DNA from: Cryptomeria japonica
Lineage: Eukaryota > Streptophyta > Pinopsida > Cupressales > Cupressaceae
Length of the DNA stretch: 60,000 bases
Reading direction: 5' to 3'
Assembly (NCBI RefSeq): GCF_030272615.1
Contig: NC_081406.1
Coordinates: 469,766,400-469,826,399 of the forward strand
Within the stretch, counting starts at the first letter, position 1; every line of letters begins with the position of its first letter. The translations under genes and the position numbers were made by a program. The notes beneath the pieces are model-generated. The model did no database searches. It saw nothing but the letters and a program-made list of their open reading frames with translations, and was not told where the DNA came from. Positions 11,727 through 23,656 of this stretch are shown piece by piece.

Positions 11727-12180
11727 AAAGTCCTTTTCTCCATTCCCTGTGGGCCCCGCAATGTCCCGCAAGCAAGCCAAATTCATGAAATTGACAATAT
11801 GGGTTTTTGAGATACATACCACTGCTCCCACATCATCCAGTCATCTATAGGTGTGTACATGTTCCCCAAGGTGATCTGCCATTGGAATGTTCGCCATCTC
11901 TATGCAAGGGTCCTTTTCCAGAGCAACAAATCCTCCACTTTGGCTAGTGCAAATGAGCTCTTTTCACTCTCTTTGTCTCATTTATAGATCTTTGTCAGTG
12001 CATAGATGGACGTGCACTCTCTCCATCTTATGCTGGTCATGGTCTTTTGTACCTTCAATTGCTTGTCATTTGTGTATCTGATCCCCGATTTTCAGTCTGT
12101 TTGCTCCTATCATTTTCTATCATTCTTATCGATAAATTAGCCTCTTTTCTGGATGTTTCTGGCCAATTCCTCGAGGGGGC

Positions 12181-12240
12181 ATGCATATGTCATCGTTATT
12201 GTCTAGGGCATTGCATATGTCATCATTATTGTCTGGGGCA
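12181..12240. repeat. 2 x 30-bp tandem duplication upstream of G1 PPT
   Basis: The unit GCATATGTCATCGTTATTG plus TCTAGGGCATT is repeated with two changes (A to G, G to A). It lies about 45 bases before the polypurine tract. Confidence 0.85.
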
Positions 12241-12286
12241 TTTTCATTATTGTTCTTTGAAACAATGCTTAGAATCACATTGTCTC

Positions 12287-12300
12287 AAAGAGGGGCAAAA
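12287..12300 (+). promoter_or_regulatory. Polypurine tract of G1
   Basis: AAAGAGGGGCAAAA directly abuts the TGTAG start of the 3' LTR. It would prime plus-strand DNA synthesis. Confidence 0.85.
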
Positions 12301-12596
12301 TGTAGATGTCTCAAAATGGTCAATGCTTGCAGAGTCATACTTTAACATTTGCGCATTACCTTATTTTAGGGTTTTTGCGTCGCATTAACATTTCTTCTAT
12401 GTTGTGCACTTGGTCTTTATCATTTGCGAGCATCGAGTCTCTCTTCTGCATTCTTCATCTGTCTCGCTTTCGAATTTGGTCTTCTCGATAACAATCTTCA
12501 GCCATGATTTTGGTCAATCTTATCCTGACGCATCAATGTGCATGCTCATTTGGCATATTTTGGACATCGTCAATCCTAATTAGGGTTTTGTCCTCT

Positions 12597-12835
12597 TTTC
12601 AATCTTGTCATCTTGCGATCGATTTGTCATTGATCCTTGTCCTTCGATCAAATTGTCATCAATCTTGTCGTCTTGCAATCAATTTGTCATCGATTGTTGT
12701 CATTTTCAATCTTGTCGTTTTGCGATCGATTTGTCATCGATCGTTGTCATTTTCAATCTTGTCATTTTGCGATCAATTTGACATCGATCGTCGTCCTTCT
12801 CAATCATGTCAATTTGGATCAATTTGTCATTGTTC
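12597..12835. repeat. LTR internal tandem repeats rich in TTTGTCAT and ATCGATCG
   Basis: Units of about 45 bases built from CAATCTTGTC, TTTTGCGATC and AATTTGTCATCGATCGT repeat at least four times. The G2 LTR carries the homologous block at about 55620-55860. Their position upstream of the LTR TATA box suggests enhancer-type direct repeats (inference). Confidence 0.75.
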
Positions 12836-13452
12836 CTCATCAATTAGCGCATTTATCAATCAAATCATTTATCAACATTGGTCCTTTGTCAATCAGAATC
12901 ATGATCAAATCGAATCGACATCAATTATCTTACATCAAGACCTAATTGTCATCCTTGCATTTCTAATTCATCTTCTAGGGTTTCATGATTTATTCATTTA
13001 ACCTTGTTTGTCATTTCTCCCTCTAGGTTAAATAGTTTATTTATCCTAAGTCTTCTCATCGCAATTAATTGTTCATTTAATTGGCTAACTAATTCCTCCC
13101 TCTTTTGTGAATTAAATTAATAAATGAAAGATTGTTAATTAATTCACCTAATTCCTAATTTCCTCATTTTCTAATTTTCCTAATTCCTAATTTCTAATTC
13201 ATCTAATTTTCAATTTTCTCCTATATTTCTCCTAATTTCATGGGAATGACATAGTAAATTTGTCATAATTTGTCATAATTGACTATCAATCAATTTTTAC
13301 ATAGCAACTTTGTCAATTTTGTCATAATTTGCCAATCAATCAATTTTGCATAGAAAGTGTCAATTTGTCATAATTTGTCATATTTGTCATTCTTGATTTG
13401 AAATTTCCTTTCAAATCTCTTCATGCTAATCTTGTCTTTTCTCCAATTTGTC

Positions 13453-13460
13453 TATAAATT
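13453..13460 (+). promoter_or_regulatory. TATA box in G1 3' LTR
   Basis: TATAAATT in the context TCTATAAATTGGATG is conserved in the G2 LTR at 56499-56506. It probably marks the U3/R promoter. Confidence 0.65.
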
Positions 13461-13744
13461 GGATGAATTTCTTCAATCAAAGCCCCTGGTCGAATCAATC
13501 ATGCTTCTAGTACCCTTATGCTGTCATGTTATCTTGTCAATCTTGCTTTCATCTCATGTGTATGCACTTGTAGGTGAGATCCACAAAACAAAGCAATTTG
13601 AAGGAGAAAGAAGGACAATGGAGCCACATGAAGGAGACATCTGCATTTGGTTTGCTTAGATTTCATATTGAATGTCTTGTTTTCATGCTTTTATTGAATG
13701 TTTTTAGGATTGTTATCATTGCAATTTGAGTTTTCATATTTAGG

Positions 13745-14931
13745 AATGTTTAAAATTATAGAAAAATTGGCTCTGATACCAATTGATGAATACTAAGAGG
13801 GGGGTGAATTAGTATTCCAAAAAATACTGAACTCAAACACTTAAATAGTTTAGCAGTAAACCGGTATAACAGATTTACTAACATACCAATTAAAATAAAT
13901 GCAAACCAAACAACAAATAAGGCATTCACCCACAAGAGCACAATCACCATAACACAAGAGGTTTTGACATGGAAACCCAAATGGGAAAAACCACGGTGAG
14001 CTGAAACTCACAAGTAACTATCTACAGAATAGAAACCCGACCGGTTAAGGTCATACAATGTTCTTCACCAGAACAGATCTTGTTAGGAATCTTGATCTTT
14101 GTTAGGAGATAAGTCCAATTAAAGACTACCTTGTGAGAGGATTTTAGATCCATAGTTGTGAACCACCTTGTTAGAGGATTTACAAAGGCTTTGCCAGGCC
14201 TACCCGGTTAAGGGTTTCAGACTTGTCGAAGATGTGAGTAATCAACAAGTGAGTGATCTAAATACTAGCACAGTATGCTTGGTTAGATCCTTGATAGCTC
14301 ATTGTTAATGCATTTCAGCATTACTTCAGTCTTCAATATCTCCACACTTTACTTCTTCACACAGACCAAATCTTCTCTTCTATAATCACACATACATAAA
14401 CCTCATCAACCACCTAAAACCCTAATGACTTCTAAAACCCTAGACATGATGTCCTTATAAAGAAATCTGATTTCACGTCGGTCCAATAGGATTACATTGC
14501 AAGTTCCTAGGTTCAGTGTATCTAGACACATTTGGTAACATGACACAAAATCATTGCCAAAGTGTCGGTGGATGATAACTCTTCACAAAAATACCAGTTG
14601 GTAACTCATCACAGAGTAATACCAGTTCATACATTTACCGATTACTGGTTGTCAAAAATGAAGACTGGGGAAAATGATAACTGCCACTTTAGTTCCTTCG
14701 TACCGCTTGAGATCCTCAAACTGCTTGAGGACTTCATAACACTTTGGGTCTTCATACCGCTTGAGATCGGTAAACACTTTATGCAAAACATCGATAGTCT
14801 AAAGACTATAATTCATAATAGCGGTTGGAACAAATATCAGTTGAGCATAACTCATACATACAAAAAGTGATCTCAAAGCAAGTGTGTGTGCATCAATGAC
14901 AATCACAACATCATCATCAAAAATGCCAACA
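13745..14931 (-). mobile_element. Fragment G: 5' LTR and PBS of a family B element, minus strand
   Basis: On the minus strand the LTR runs from 14931 (TGTTGGCATTTTTGATG) to 13784 (..CATCA), 1148 bp, against 1157 and 1140 bp for the two LTRs of element B. It is followed by a PBS at 13769-13781 (TGGTATCAGAGCC, complementary to initiator tRNA-Met) and about 24 bases of B-type leader. The rest of the element is missing. It carries the family's CCTAACA-type array, a TATA box (CTTTATAAGG on the minus strand) and the GGTTTTTCCC motif. On the right it abuts the interior of element A's 5' LTR, so it inserted there and later lost its far half together with the G1 LTR end. Confidence 0.88.
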
Positions 14932-15200
14932 GAATGCAAGTGAATTCCCTATCTATGTAATATGTATGTACTCTTGGTCATAGTATATGAATATTGTGGG
15001 TTCTAGCCCCACCGCGGTTTTTCCCTTTCTGGGTTTCCACGTAAAAATTCTGATGTTGTGGATTTGTGTATTCTTTGTTGCATGTTTATGTTCTTTTCTA
15101 TTATGTATTGCTAACTGGTGGATAAAGAATAAGTTTGAGGATTTGAATTTTGGTAGATCACTGATTTACCCCCCCCCCTCAATGATCCCTGATTCTAACA
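14932..15200 (+). repeat. 5' LTR remnant of element A
   Basis: Only the U5 end remains: 14932-15200 aligns to 21048-21313 of the 3' LTR. It contains the CCCACCGCGGTTTTTCCC and GGGTTTCCACGT motifs and the terminal C-run (TTTACCCCCCCCCC), ending CTAACA. Confidence 0.9.
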
Positions 15201-15202
15201 AT

Positions 15203-15214
15203 TGGTATCAGATC
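15203..15214 (+). promoter_or_regulatory. Primer binding site of element A (tRNA-iMet type)
   Basis: TGGTATCAGATC starts two bases after the LTR. It differs from the canonical plant initiator tRNA-Met PBS TGGTATCAGAGC at one position. Confidence 0.85.
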
Positions 15215-15269
15215 CTAGTTCCTCTAAGGAAGCTTAACCACTTGAGGAAGATCCGGGAGATTGATTCAA

Positions 15270-16393
15270 TGGATTTAGGTTTTTCAGAGACAACTCAATG
15301 TAGAACTTGAGGAACTTGATGCAACTAGAAGTGAGGTTTGTACCTTGAAGAAGAACCTAAATGTTGTTGATGAATCCATTAGTGAGCTAAAGGATCAAGC
15401 AAGTGTCTATAGAGAAAAGAGGAAGGAATTAATGGACAAATTGAAGGAGAAATAAGATCAAATCATGGAATACCAGGACAAAGTTGATGAACTTAATAAG
15501 CTTGAGAGAGAATGCTTATTTGAAGAATGAGATGCAATCCATTGCGATGAGACTGACTAAGAAGATTGAGGACTGAAAGAAGAATGAAGATAATCTAGCA
15601 CAATAATTGAAGGAAAGAGATGATGAATAATTCAGGCTTACCTATGAGAATTATCATTTGAGGCTTGAGTTGACACAATCAAGGAACAATGGTCAAGAAC
15701 TTGAAAGATAGGTTGCTACCTTGAGGGATGAACTTGCTATTGTGAATGAATACAAAGACAAATTCAAAGTTAGTTCAACAAGGGTTGATGAGATGGTGGA
15801 GAGTCAGAGACATGGAAAGGATATGCAAGGTTTAGGATTTGAGAAAGGTGAATCCTCTAGATCTGGACAAGGGAATGCTAAACCTGATCAGAAGAAGAGA
15901 AAGAATCCTCTGGTAAGATAACCTAATTCTCATAAATTCAATGATAGATGTTTTACTTGCAACAAGGTTGGTCATATGGTGAATCAGTGTATAAGTAGGA
16001 TGAATAATGGAATGATGAACAATAACAATATGAATAATGTTCCTACCTTTATCGGTCAGTGTTTCATATGCAATAACTTTGGACACGAGTCAATTGTGTG
16101 TAGACAAATAATGAATAATTTTTCAGAACAGATGATGTTATTCTCGTGGAATGTTTGGACATATTACTAAATAGTGCAATGCAAGACAAAATCAGATGAA
16201 CTTCAGACCTATGAAGAATAATGTTGTTTGCCGAGCATACAACAAAACTGGTCACATTGCAAAATACTACAAAAGAAAGAACACTGCTCTGGTAGACAAG
16301 AACAAATCAAATGAAAAGGGAAAGGCAAAAGTAAATGAGATCAGATATCAACATAAGAAGGCGTGGGTAAAGAAGGATGAATCTAAGGCATAA
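15270..16393 (+). pseudogene. Element A ORF1: gag-like coiled-coil zinc-knuckle protein, broken
   Basis: The N-terminal half is heptad-rich and charged (ELEELDATRSEVCTLKKNL, ELKDQASVYREKRKELMDK), consistent with coiled coil. The C-terminal part carries two intact CX2CX4HX4C knuckles (CFTCNKVGHMVNQC near 15955, CFICNNFGHESIVC near 16063) and a degenerate third (CRAYNKTGHIAKYY near 16230). It is followed by a K-rich tail ending at TAA 16391. Several stops and at least two frame changes break it. The homologous ORF1 of element B is intact and shows the same plan. The role is probably RNA binding and particle formation (inferred from knuckles and position). The capsid fold is not recognisable by eye. 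Confidence 0.8.
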
Positions 16394-16847
16394 AATATAT
16401 CTGTACCTTAATTTGGTGCAAAATATTCAACCGGTAACTAGGGCTTTATGCCTTAGGGGGAGATTTTCATGCATATCCTAAGAACCCCCTCTTTAGTGGC
16501 CTACAATTGATTCCAAAAGATTGCAGAAGGATTGAATCATATGTGCAGATGATACCTGAAGGTTCTTGAAGGATCTTGTGCTCCAGTATGAAATTTCATG
16601 AAGATCGTGATAACCGGTTGTTGCATTTACTACAGTGAAAAGTTAGGTTTTCAAAGGATAAAAGTGCATTTCAAGACTTCATTTGTCACAATGCGATCAC
16701 GAGAGTAAGAGAAGAGCTAAGAGAAAAGCAACTTGGTGATCTCAACAACAATTTCAGTAACTTCTAAGTGAATTTTAGCACCCAGTTTTAAAGCAAGGTA
16801 TCTATCAGTTCAAATTTTTCAGTTTTTCACAAACCCTAGGATTCAAA

Positions 16848-19800
16848 ATGGCTTCAGTTTCTGGTATTGCGACTCCTCTAGTGGTTAAATTAAGGATCAT
16901 ATGGTCTTCAAGAAACATCCATTCAAATTGATTGAGGATGATCTGAAAGATGCATTCTCATCCATGCCCTATGGGGTGCTTCACAATGAAGATATCATGG
17001 CCTACATTCACTGTGACCTTGATGAGCTTGGGAATGCAGTTTGGGAATGCAGATATGTTGGACCTATACAACAACCATTTGGCCAATGGTTTGGGAAATC
17101 TCAAACCTGAATATAAGGTGTTGTAGGATAAGATTTTCCTGTAGTTCATACATTTTCCATTGTTTGATGAGGCAGAATGGATTCACTACATCCTTAGTTG
17201 CGTGCATGATGAGTTTATATGGCTTGATAGGCCTCACAAAATCACCAAGTAAGCAATCCATGATGTAACTGGTTTAGCTGAAACCAGTGATGTGCCCAGT
17301 CTGAGAAAGGTATCAAATGACACTACCATAGCTACCATTGGATCCAAATTTGGTAGCAGAGCCATGACTATAAATGACATTTTGGAGAATGATGTGAAGT
17401 TTGCTTCAATGGTAGTCAGATACAAGGTTTATCAGTCTAGCTGGTACAACTCTATCTCTGGTACTGCTATCTACTCTACCTACTAGATGCTCAAAGATGA
17501 TAAGAGGTATGATCTATGCACTGCACTTCTGAATGAATTATTGAGCAATCTAAAGAAAATTAAGCAAGATAAAAAGAATACTTTAAAATATGGCACACTC
17601 CTTATTTTCCTGGCACTGTACTTCCTGAATGAGATACCCAGTATCAATGGTAAGGTCCAATGGGCCTATGATAGACCGGTGGCCATGAAGATCAAGGAAG
17701 GCCTATGGGGAATTGGTGATGCAACCATGAGGATATTTGTCCTTTGGGGATATTTTAAAACCTTCTAAGCAACAATTAAAAATAGGGAGAGGATTTTGAA
17801 GGATGTAGTTGAGAAATATGAGCAAACCATTTGCTTCATGGTTGATAAAGATAAATGTCTGATGGAAGCAGTGGAGACCTAGATAATCTAGATCATGCCC
17901 ATGGGGTATGAAGTTGACTCTGCTACACTTGAGGCATATGCACAACACCTTCTGAGTCAACCAGTGGATCCCAAGGAAGGGAGATTTGGCACATTTAAGG
18001 AAAAAGACCTTACTTTACATATGTAGTTCACTGCTCCTACCCAGAAGAGAAAAGTCACTAAGATGGCAGAAGAAGTAGCCACTCAAAAGGGTTTCACCAA
18101 AGAGGAGGTGAAGAAAGCAAGAGAAAAATATGCTCAAAAGGAGGCCAAAGAGGAAACCAAGAAGCCCTAGGTTGATCTAGTTCCCTCCAAGGAAAAACCT
18201 AAGGCAACTAAGTCTACTCCTGCTCTGGTGGTACAACCTGCAAAACCAAGCCCATTCAAAAAGAGTGTCTTGAAGCAGAAAGAAAAACCCAAAAGAACCT
18301 ATGTTGCAATATCTCTAGTGGCCTCAAAAATTGAATCTGATGAAGAGGTAGGAAGAGCTAAGAAAAAGGGAGAATTTGTCAGACTGGTGAGAAAGCCTCA
18401 ATCCGGTGAAGCACAACAAAGAAAAAAGACTAAGTCAGATCCTGCTCCTACTAAAAGACCCCAAAGAGGCAGACAGATCAAAAGTCAACTTGACCAAGAC
18501 CTTGAATCTGGCAATATAGAAGGTAAGTACATAATCGTTCCTCGACTATCAATAGATCAGTTGATAGATGAAATATTAATGGATGGAAATTTGAAGAATC
18601 TTGAAGCAAATTTTGAAAATTTTGATGATGGTGACCAAAGGAAGGTTGAGGAAGAAGTAGTATTATACCTATATAACTTTAGTAAGACATTAATTGAATT
18701 AGGAAAGCTCATTCCAAAGGACTTGTATAGCTTAATAAATGCTAGAAAAATGAATGCAAGCAAACATGTCAGAGAAAAGAAGGAGAGAGAGCTAGTAAAT
18801 AGATGTACCTGTATAACTCATAGTGAAGTTAATAGGTTAATTGAAGAAGCAAATAAAAACAAATTCAGAAGCAAAAACATAATCAATAGATTAATGATTG
18901 GGAATGTTGAGGAGGTAAGGAAAGAGACGGAGGAAATACGGAAATAGATTATTCAGAATGGCCCTTTCTACAAAGATGCATTTAGACCATCTCAACTGGA
19001 AGATAAGCAAGGTGATTATGGAAGTTAGAAGGTTGAGACTCGGTCTGAAGATCAACCGAAAGACCAAAGAAATACCATAATTGATATTGAGACCGATGAC
19101 AATCCTTCAGTGATAGATAGCTCTGCAGTCCCTATGATTCAACAGACTGATATTGGGGACAAGGGCAAGAAGAAGGATGTTGTGTCAGGGGAAGTTGAGG
19201 TAAATGAGGTGGAAAAAGGTAAAGGCATAGTTGATCTAGCAATGGCCACTTCTCTAGTTATAGGGATCCCACCTTAGATTTTGATCAATCTTGATGGCTC
19301 AATTGATCTTAGGAAAATATATCTTGTCGAGAAGCTAATGCTTGTTTCTATAGTGCAAGATCAAGCCAGTCAAGATCTGGTAAAATCAGAAAATGAAGAC
19401 AAAAAGCTAATTTTGATGTCCATAGATATTTTATAGAAGGTGGCTTCCAATGTAAATTTAGATTCGAATAACAGCCCCTTTGGTAAATTATTACAATTGA
19501 TTAACAGTGTAAATAACAATTTTGATTCCTTGGAAAAGACAGCTACTTAGAAAGTTTTGGATAGGTTTAAGGAAGTTAGAAAATAAACATTTCTAAAAAT
19601 GATTGAAGATGATAGGGTAACGTTGAATAAGAACTTGTAGACTATTTCTGACAAATTATCAGAAGCCTATAAACTGTATAAATCTTGTCTTATTTTTCCC
19701 AAATTCACTACTGATATTGATAAACAAATAAGTGGTTGCTAGGGAAAGCTTGACAGTATCTCACAATCTTTTGACCCTAATGTAATATTAACCAAAAGTA

Positions 19801-20105
19801 TTAAAGGACAAATTATAGCCTTAAATGATCAGATCTCAAGCCTTCAAGTGAATAAGGAGAAAGTTTTGAGGAAAGTGGGTGAACTTTGGAACCTGATTGT
19901 CATTTGGTTAGATACGATGCTAAGTATTAAGGTAGACTATATGAAGGAAATGGCCCAACATGTACCATCAGATTTGAGAGAATTAAAAACTCATGCTATA
20001 GTATTTAATGCATATATCACAATTTTTGATAATCTAAAGAGTGGGTGGGATACTCACCTGGGATTTTTGAAGACTACTTATGCTGAGCTCTTCAAGTATT
20101 TGTAA
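16848..20105 (+). pseudogene. Element A ORF2: large unknown protein, homologous to element B ORF2
   Basis: Met at 16848 (AAAATGGCTTC) is in the same frame as nearly all downstream coding to TAA 20103; a short detour in another frame (about 16900-17090) indicates two compensating indels. Length is about 1,085 codons. The N-terminal part has NEDIMAYIHCDLDELGN, AIHDVTGLAETSDVPSLRKV, GSRAMTINDILENDVKFASM and a short hydrophobic segment GTLLIFLALYFLNE. The middle is Lys/Pro-rich (about 18030-18480). Next is a globular block (DQLIDEILMDGNLKNLEANF) with counterparts in B, and a C-terminal helical part. In-frame stops are almost all TAG. No protease, polymerase, integrase or known Env motif. I do not recognise the family; conservation between two diverged elements argues it was functional. 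Confidence 0.78.
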
Positions 20106-20351
20106 AATGTTTGTCATCTATATATCAATTTTGGGCAACACCCCATCTTTGGCATTATTGTCAAAGGGGGAGAGATGAGTTGAAAAATGTACAGACTAAT
20201 TGTGTATAGAGTGTACAGTTCGGTGATGCAAATTTTTGGATTGTTGATCTAAGGGGGACTCTTATAATTATTTTATTCTTTCATCTGGTATACAAGTTTT
20301 AACACTTAGTCATTTTTTACAAGTGTTTCCATCAATGCCAAAGGGGGAGAT
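20106..20351 (+). promoter_or_regulatory. Element A pre-LTR region with repeated PPT-like G-runs and PPT
   Basis: The true PPT (CCAAAGGGGGAGAT) abuts the LTR at 20351. A near-identical CAAAGGGGGAGA occurs 175 bases upstream at 20162, with AAGGGGGAC at 20251. Another TTAGGGGGAGA follows the ORF1 stop at 16453. Element B repeats this arrangement. Confidence 0.75.
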
Positions 20352-21313
20352 TGTTGGCAATTAACACTCATCTGGTGATTTCAGATGATGTCCAGTAGTT
20401 GCTAATTTGTCTAGGGTTGTCATTGATGGAAAATCTTCTTGATGATTCAATCTAGCAGTTGTGATTCATCTTATCTAGAAGTTGGAGTTAACTGGTAGGC
20501 AATTAACCGATTAATTAGGGTATTTCAGTAATGTTTTGGTTCGTAATGATTTCCAATGATTGTGGTGTTTTTGGTGATTGGGAAGACCCTTAGGAAGCAT
20601 GTGATTATAATATTTTTGTCCGGTGCTATGTTTTGTTCAAGATTGAAGCCAACTTGGAGCTACATATTACACTTCTTGAAGTTGACTTGAAGGAGATTGC
20701 TCTTGTGTTAAGACAGGATATATAAGATCAATTTGACAATTAATTTTTGGTGTGTTAGAATTATGGTGATCCATTTTGGTGCGATTAAGTGCAGTTTCAC
20801 ATGCGTACTTTGCTTCCAGACCATCTGGTAGTTGAATGAGTCAGAAATAGAGTATTCAATAGAGTGAAGATAGTTAGAGATTCAGTGCTTAACTAGAACT
20901 CATTCTTGCATAGTCAGATGTTAATCAAGAGTTAAATTTATTGTATTTTCTCATTATAATAAAATTGTAAGTCAGTGAGACTTTCCTGAAGGTTGTACCC
21001 TTCCAAGAAATTGTAATTGAGTAGTGAGATCTAGGCAGTGAGCCTGAATGAAAGTGCATTCCCCATCTATGTAATATTTATGTACTCCTGGCCATAGTAT
21101 ATGAATATTATGGGTTCCAGCCCCACCGTGGTTTTTCCCTTTCTGCGTTTCCATGTAAAAATTCTAGTGTTGTGGATTTGTGTATTCTTTGTTTCATGTT
21201 TATGTTCTTTTCTGTTATGCATTTCTAACTAGTGGATAAAGAATAATTTTGAGGATTTGACTTCCGGTAGATCATTGATTTACCCCCCCTCTAAGTGATC
21301 CCTGATTCTAACA
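20352..21313 (+). repeat. 3' LTR of element A (962 bp)
   Basis: TGTTGGCAATTAAC ... GATTCTAACA forms matching TGTT/AACA ends. A TATA box (TATATAAG, 20719-20726) lies mid-LTR. The U5 part shares a module with element C (GTAGTGAGATCTAGGCAGTG) plus the GGTTTTTCCC / GTTTCCATGT motif and a C-run near the end. Confidence 0.92.
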
Positions 21314-21734
21314 TGATAACAAGAATCATCATCATTTCATCACTGAAGCTCAAGAAGGCCAACAACAAACTAAAAGATATGCTTGTGAAGTTCCAAATCA
21401 TGAACCATCCAAACTGAGGACACACATAAACATCCCAAACACTCTCCAAAATCTGCACAGCATAAAGAATCAATTCCAGAGCAATACAAATAAAAAATCA
21501 TAACTCTGTAATACATAACCAACATAAAAACCAATCATCACACTGGATCACATAACTCATTCAAATCACCTTTTAGAACACTAAAACTCATACTGAATCA
21601 ACTAGAGATAAGTATCTCAAAACCCATTAATCTGTATCAACACATCTGCAACCAAACCAGCTCAACTCTCTACAATACTGAAGCACAAGAACACGAGAAT
21701 ATGTTGACATCAATGACAACAACACATTCCAACA
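21314..21734 (-). repeat. Fragment F: truncated minus-strand LTR related to element C
   Basis: On the minus strand it starts at 21734 with TGTTGGAATGTGTTGTTG and reads like the Copia C LTR (TGTCATTGATGTCAACATAT; ATGTGTGTCCTCAGTTTGG). It stops at 21314 where element A's 3' LTR ends, so A or a deletion removed its second half. No internal region follows. Confidence 0.75.
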
Positions 21735-23656
21735 ACTCTAATATCCAATAAGGAAAACAATAAATTCCTATTCAACCTAGTCATATTAGAGGAGGTACAT
21801 AAAGTCACTTTCCAACTTGGCCCAAACAAAGTTCCAGGTCCAGACAAATTTACGACACTATTTTTCCAAAAATGCTGGCAATTCATGACATCAAACATTG
21901 TGGCAGTGGTGGAGGAATCATGAAAGAATAGGAAAACATTAAGATATATAAACAATACAAAGATCGGTTTGATCCCAAAAGGTAGTGAATGTTCATCCTT
22001 TGTAGATTACAAGTTGATTTCATTGTGCAATACAATTTATAAAATCATAACAAAGGTAGTGGTGAATAGACTATAGATCATACTTCCCAAAATAATTACA
22101 CAAGAACAAAGTGGTTTCATACCTAATCGGAATATTAAAGAAGACAACATTATAACACATGAGGTACTCCATTAAATAAAGAAATTCAACCTCAGAGGTA
22201 TGTTACTAAAGCTAGATATAAGAAAAGCATATGGTAAAGTAATGTGGTACTTCTTGATGAAAGTTATGATGCAATTAGGCTTCTCCAAAGAATGGGTGGA
22301 ATGGGTTTTTGAATGCATTTCTAGTGTAAAATATTCTATCATAATAAATGGGGTTCCACGTGAACTTTTTGAAGAAGCATCAAGAATAAGACAAGGTGAT
22401 ACACTTTTGCCCTTTCTCTTCATTATTATGGCAGATACATTGAGTCATATGATTAAGGTGATGACAATGAATGGACATTGGAAAGGAATCAAAATCATAA
22501 ATGGAATGGATCCATTCACTCATCAACTTTTTGTTGATGGAAGACTACTTTTCAGTGATGCAACTAAAATAAAAGAAAAAATGATAAAGGGAGTCTTGAA
22601 AGAATATACCAAAGTGTTTGAGAAAATTAACAATGAAAATAAATCGATAATATTTTGGTTTAATACAAGCAATGCAATGCCGAGGCGAATTAGAGATATA
22701 CTAAAATTCACAGTAGGAAAATTGTTGGCCACATGTTTGGGGATTCTGCTTTTCAATAGAGCAACAAGAGATGCACTATGGAAAGACACCGTAGATAAGT
22801 ATGAAAGGAAAACAAAATGTTGGAAAGGGAGGTGGTTAACAATGGTAGGAAGAATAACAATGTTAAAATTGGTTATCGCTGCTATCCCAATCTATATGTT
22901 GTCATGTATAGAAATCACGCATAGTATGGCAAAGAAACTTACAACCATTAAAAGAAGGTTCCTATGGGAGGGAGGAAATGAAAAAAAAGGAATTCCTTTA
23001 GTGGCTTTGGAAGAAGTGATAAAATCAAAAGATTATGGTGGAGTGGGAATAAGAGATATTCAAAGATAAAACAAAGTTTTGTGAGACAAGTTAATCTAGA
23101 AAATGTATAGAAATCCAAAGGCCTTATGGTGTAGAATACTCCAATGCAAATACTTAAACAACATAGATGCATCAAGAATCTTAATAGTTGCAGATATGTC
23201 TAATGGTTCATCTATTTGAAATTTTATGAGAAAATGCGAACCATTAATAACAAATCATCTCACATGGAAGATATCTAATGGCACCTATGCATCCTTTTGG
23301 AGGGGCTCCTGGAATGGGTATGTTCCCTTATAAAAAATTGATGGGTTACAAGAGGCTTGAATCCTAACAAAGACTATATATGGTAAAAAGGTCAAAGATC
23401 ATATGGAGATAGACTAGAATGGGGAAAAACCCAGTTTTGTATGGAATTTTTTTGAAATGTTAAGAGATGACATGAGATTGCGCCTCCAACAGGAATCGAA
23501 AAACAAAAAAATATTCCTAGGCATAGAGGAAGACACAATAATTTGGTGTGCGACTAAGACAGGGGAATACTCAACAAGACTGGGATACAAATTATCTACA
23601 TTGGATATTGGCAGGTGCACATGGCTGACAAAACTATGTTTGAGTAAACATATACT
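21735..23656 (+). pseudogene. LINE reverse transcriptase
   Basis: RT signatures run in order: LGPNKVPGPDKF (about 21820), IGLIPKGSECSSFVDYKLIS (about 21965-22020), EQSGFIPNRNI, LLKLDIRKAYGKVMWYFLMK (22200), RIRQGDTLLPFLFIIMADTL and HQLFVDGRLLFSDA. The catalytic F/Y-A-D-D box reads FVDG, so the second metal-binding Asp is lost. The thumb region continues with CWKGRWLTMVGRITMLKLV and RRFLWEGGNEKKGIPLVA. An 870-base open stretch (22200-23069) is flanked by stops and frame changes on both sides. Ends at 23656 where solo LTR E inserted. Confidence 0.9.

Larger units (their letters stand above)
11447..12286 (+). other. G1 internal region between antisense PMD ORF and PPT
   Basis: No credible coding. 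It holds the direct-plus-inverted 20-bp repeat array (11619-11726) and a 2 x 30 bp duplication (12181-12240). The antisense PMD promoter, if any, should lie here on the minus strand; I see no clear TATA box for it. Confidence 0.6.
1..13744 (+). mobile_element. Ty3/Gypsy Tat-lineage LTR retrotransposon G1, 5' end outside window
   Basis: Order seen: Q-rich ORF1-like region, gag, protease, G-patch, RT, RNase H, second RNase H, integrase, long 3' region with an antisense ORF, PPT and 3' LTR. A second, archaeal-type RNase H before integrase is the established hallmark of the Tat lineage (Ogre, Retand, TatI-III). Alignment to the homologous copy at the right edge places position 1 about 4.1 kb inside the element, so the full element would be near 18 kb. 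Coding sense is one frame throughout (5 to 7783), broken only by nonsense codons. The 3' LTR loses its last roughly 110 bp at 13744, where minus-strand LTR fragment G begins. It is dead but structurally well preserved. Confidence 0.93.
12301..13744 (+). repeat. 3' LTR of G1, truncated at its 3' end
   Basis: Starts TGTAGATGTC and matches the G2 LTR (55290-56848) along its length, including a conserved start, the TTTGTCAT-rich blocks, a TATA box and the segment with ATGGAGCC(A/G)CATG. Similarity ends around 13744, about 110 bases before the expected CTACA terminus, where the leader and PBS of minus-strand fragment G begin. The U3 part holds several CGATC/GTCAT tandem repeats. Confidence 0.88.
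14932..21313 (+). mobile_element. Element A: non-autonomous LTR retrotransposon with ORF1 (gag-like) and ORF2
   Basis: Parts in order: a 5' LTR remnant (14932-15200), PBS (15203), gag-like zinc-knuckle ORF1, a large ORF2 with no pol motifs, PPT (20337-20351) and a complete 962-bp 3' LTR (20352-21313, TGTTGG...CTAACA). No protease, integrase, RT or RNase H motif could be found. The 5' LTR is truncated by insertion of fragment G. Layout and ORF2 length match element B, so the two form one structural class despite diverged LTRs. It resembles the TR-GAG/LARD style of parasite elements but has an additional long ORF. Confidence 0.88.

Noticed and set aside
12504-13001. 165-codon ORF in the G1 3' LTR, with a similar one at 55630-55989
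   Set aside because: Composed of LTR tandem repeats and not conserved in frame or length between the two LTRs.
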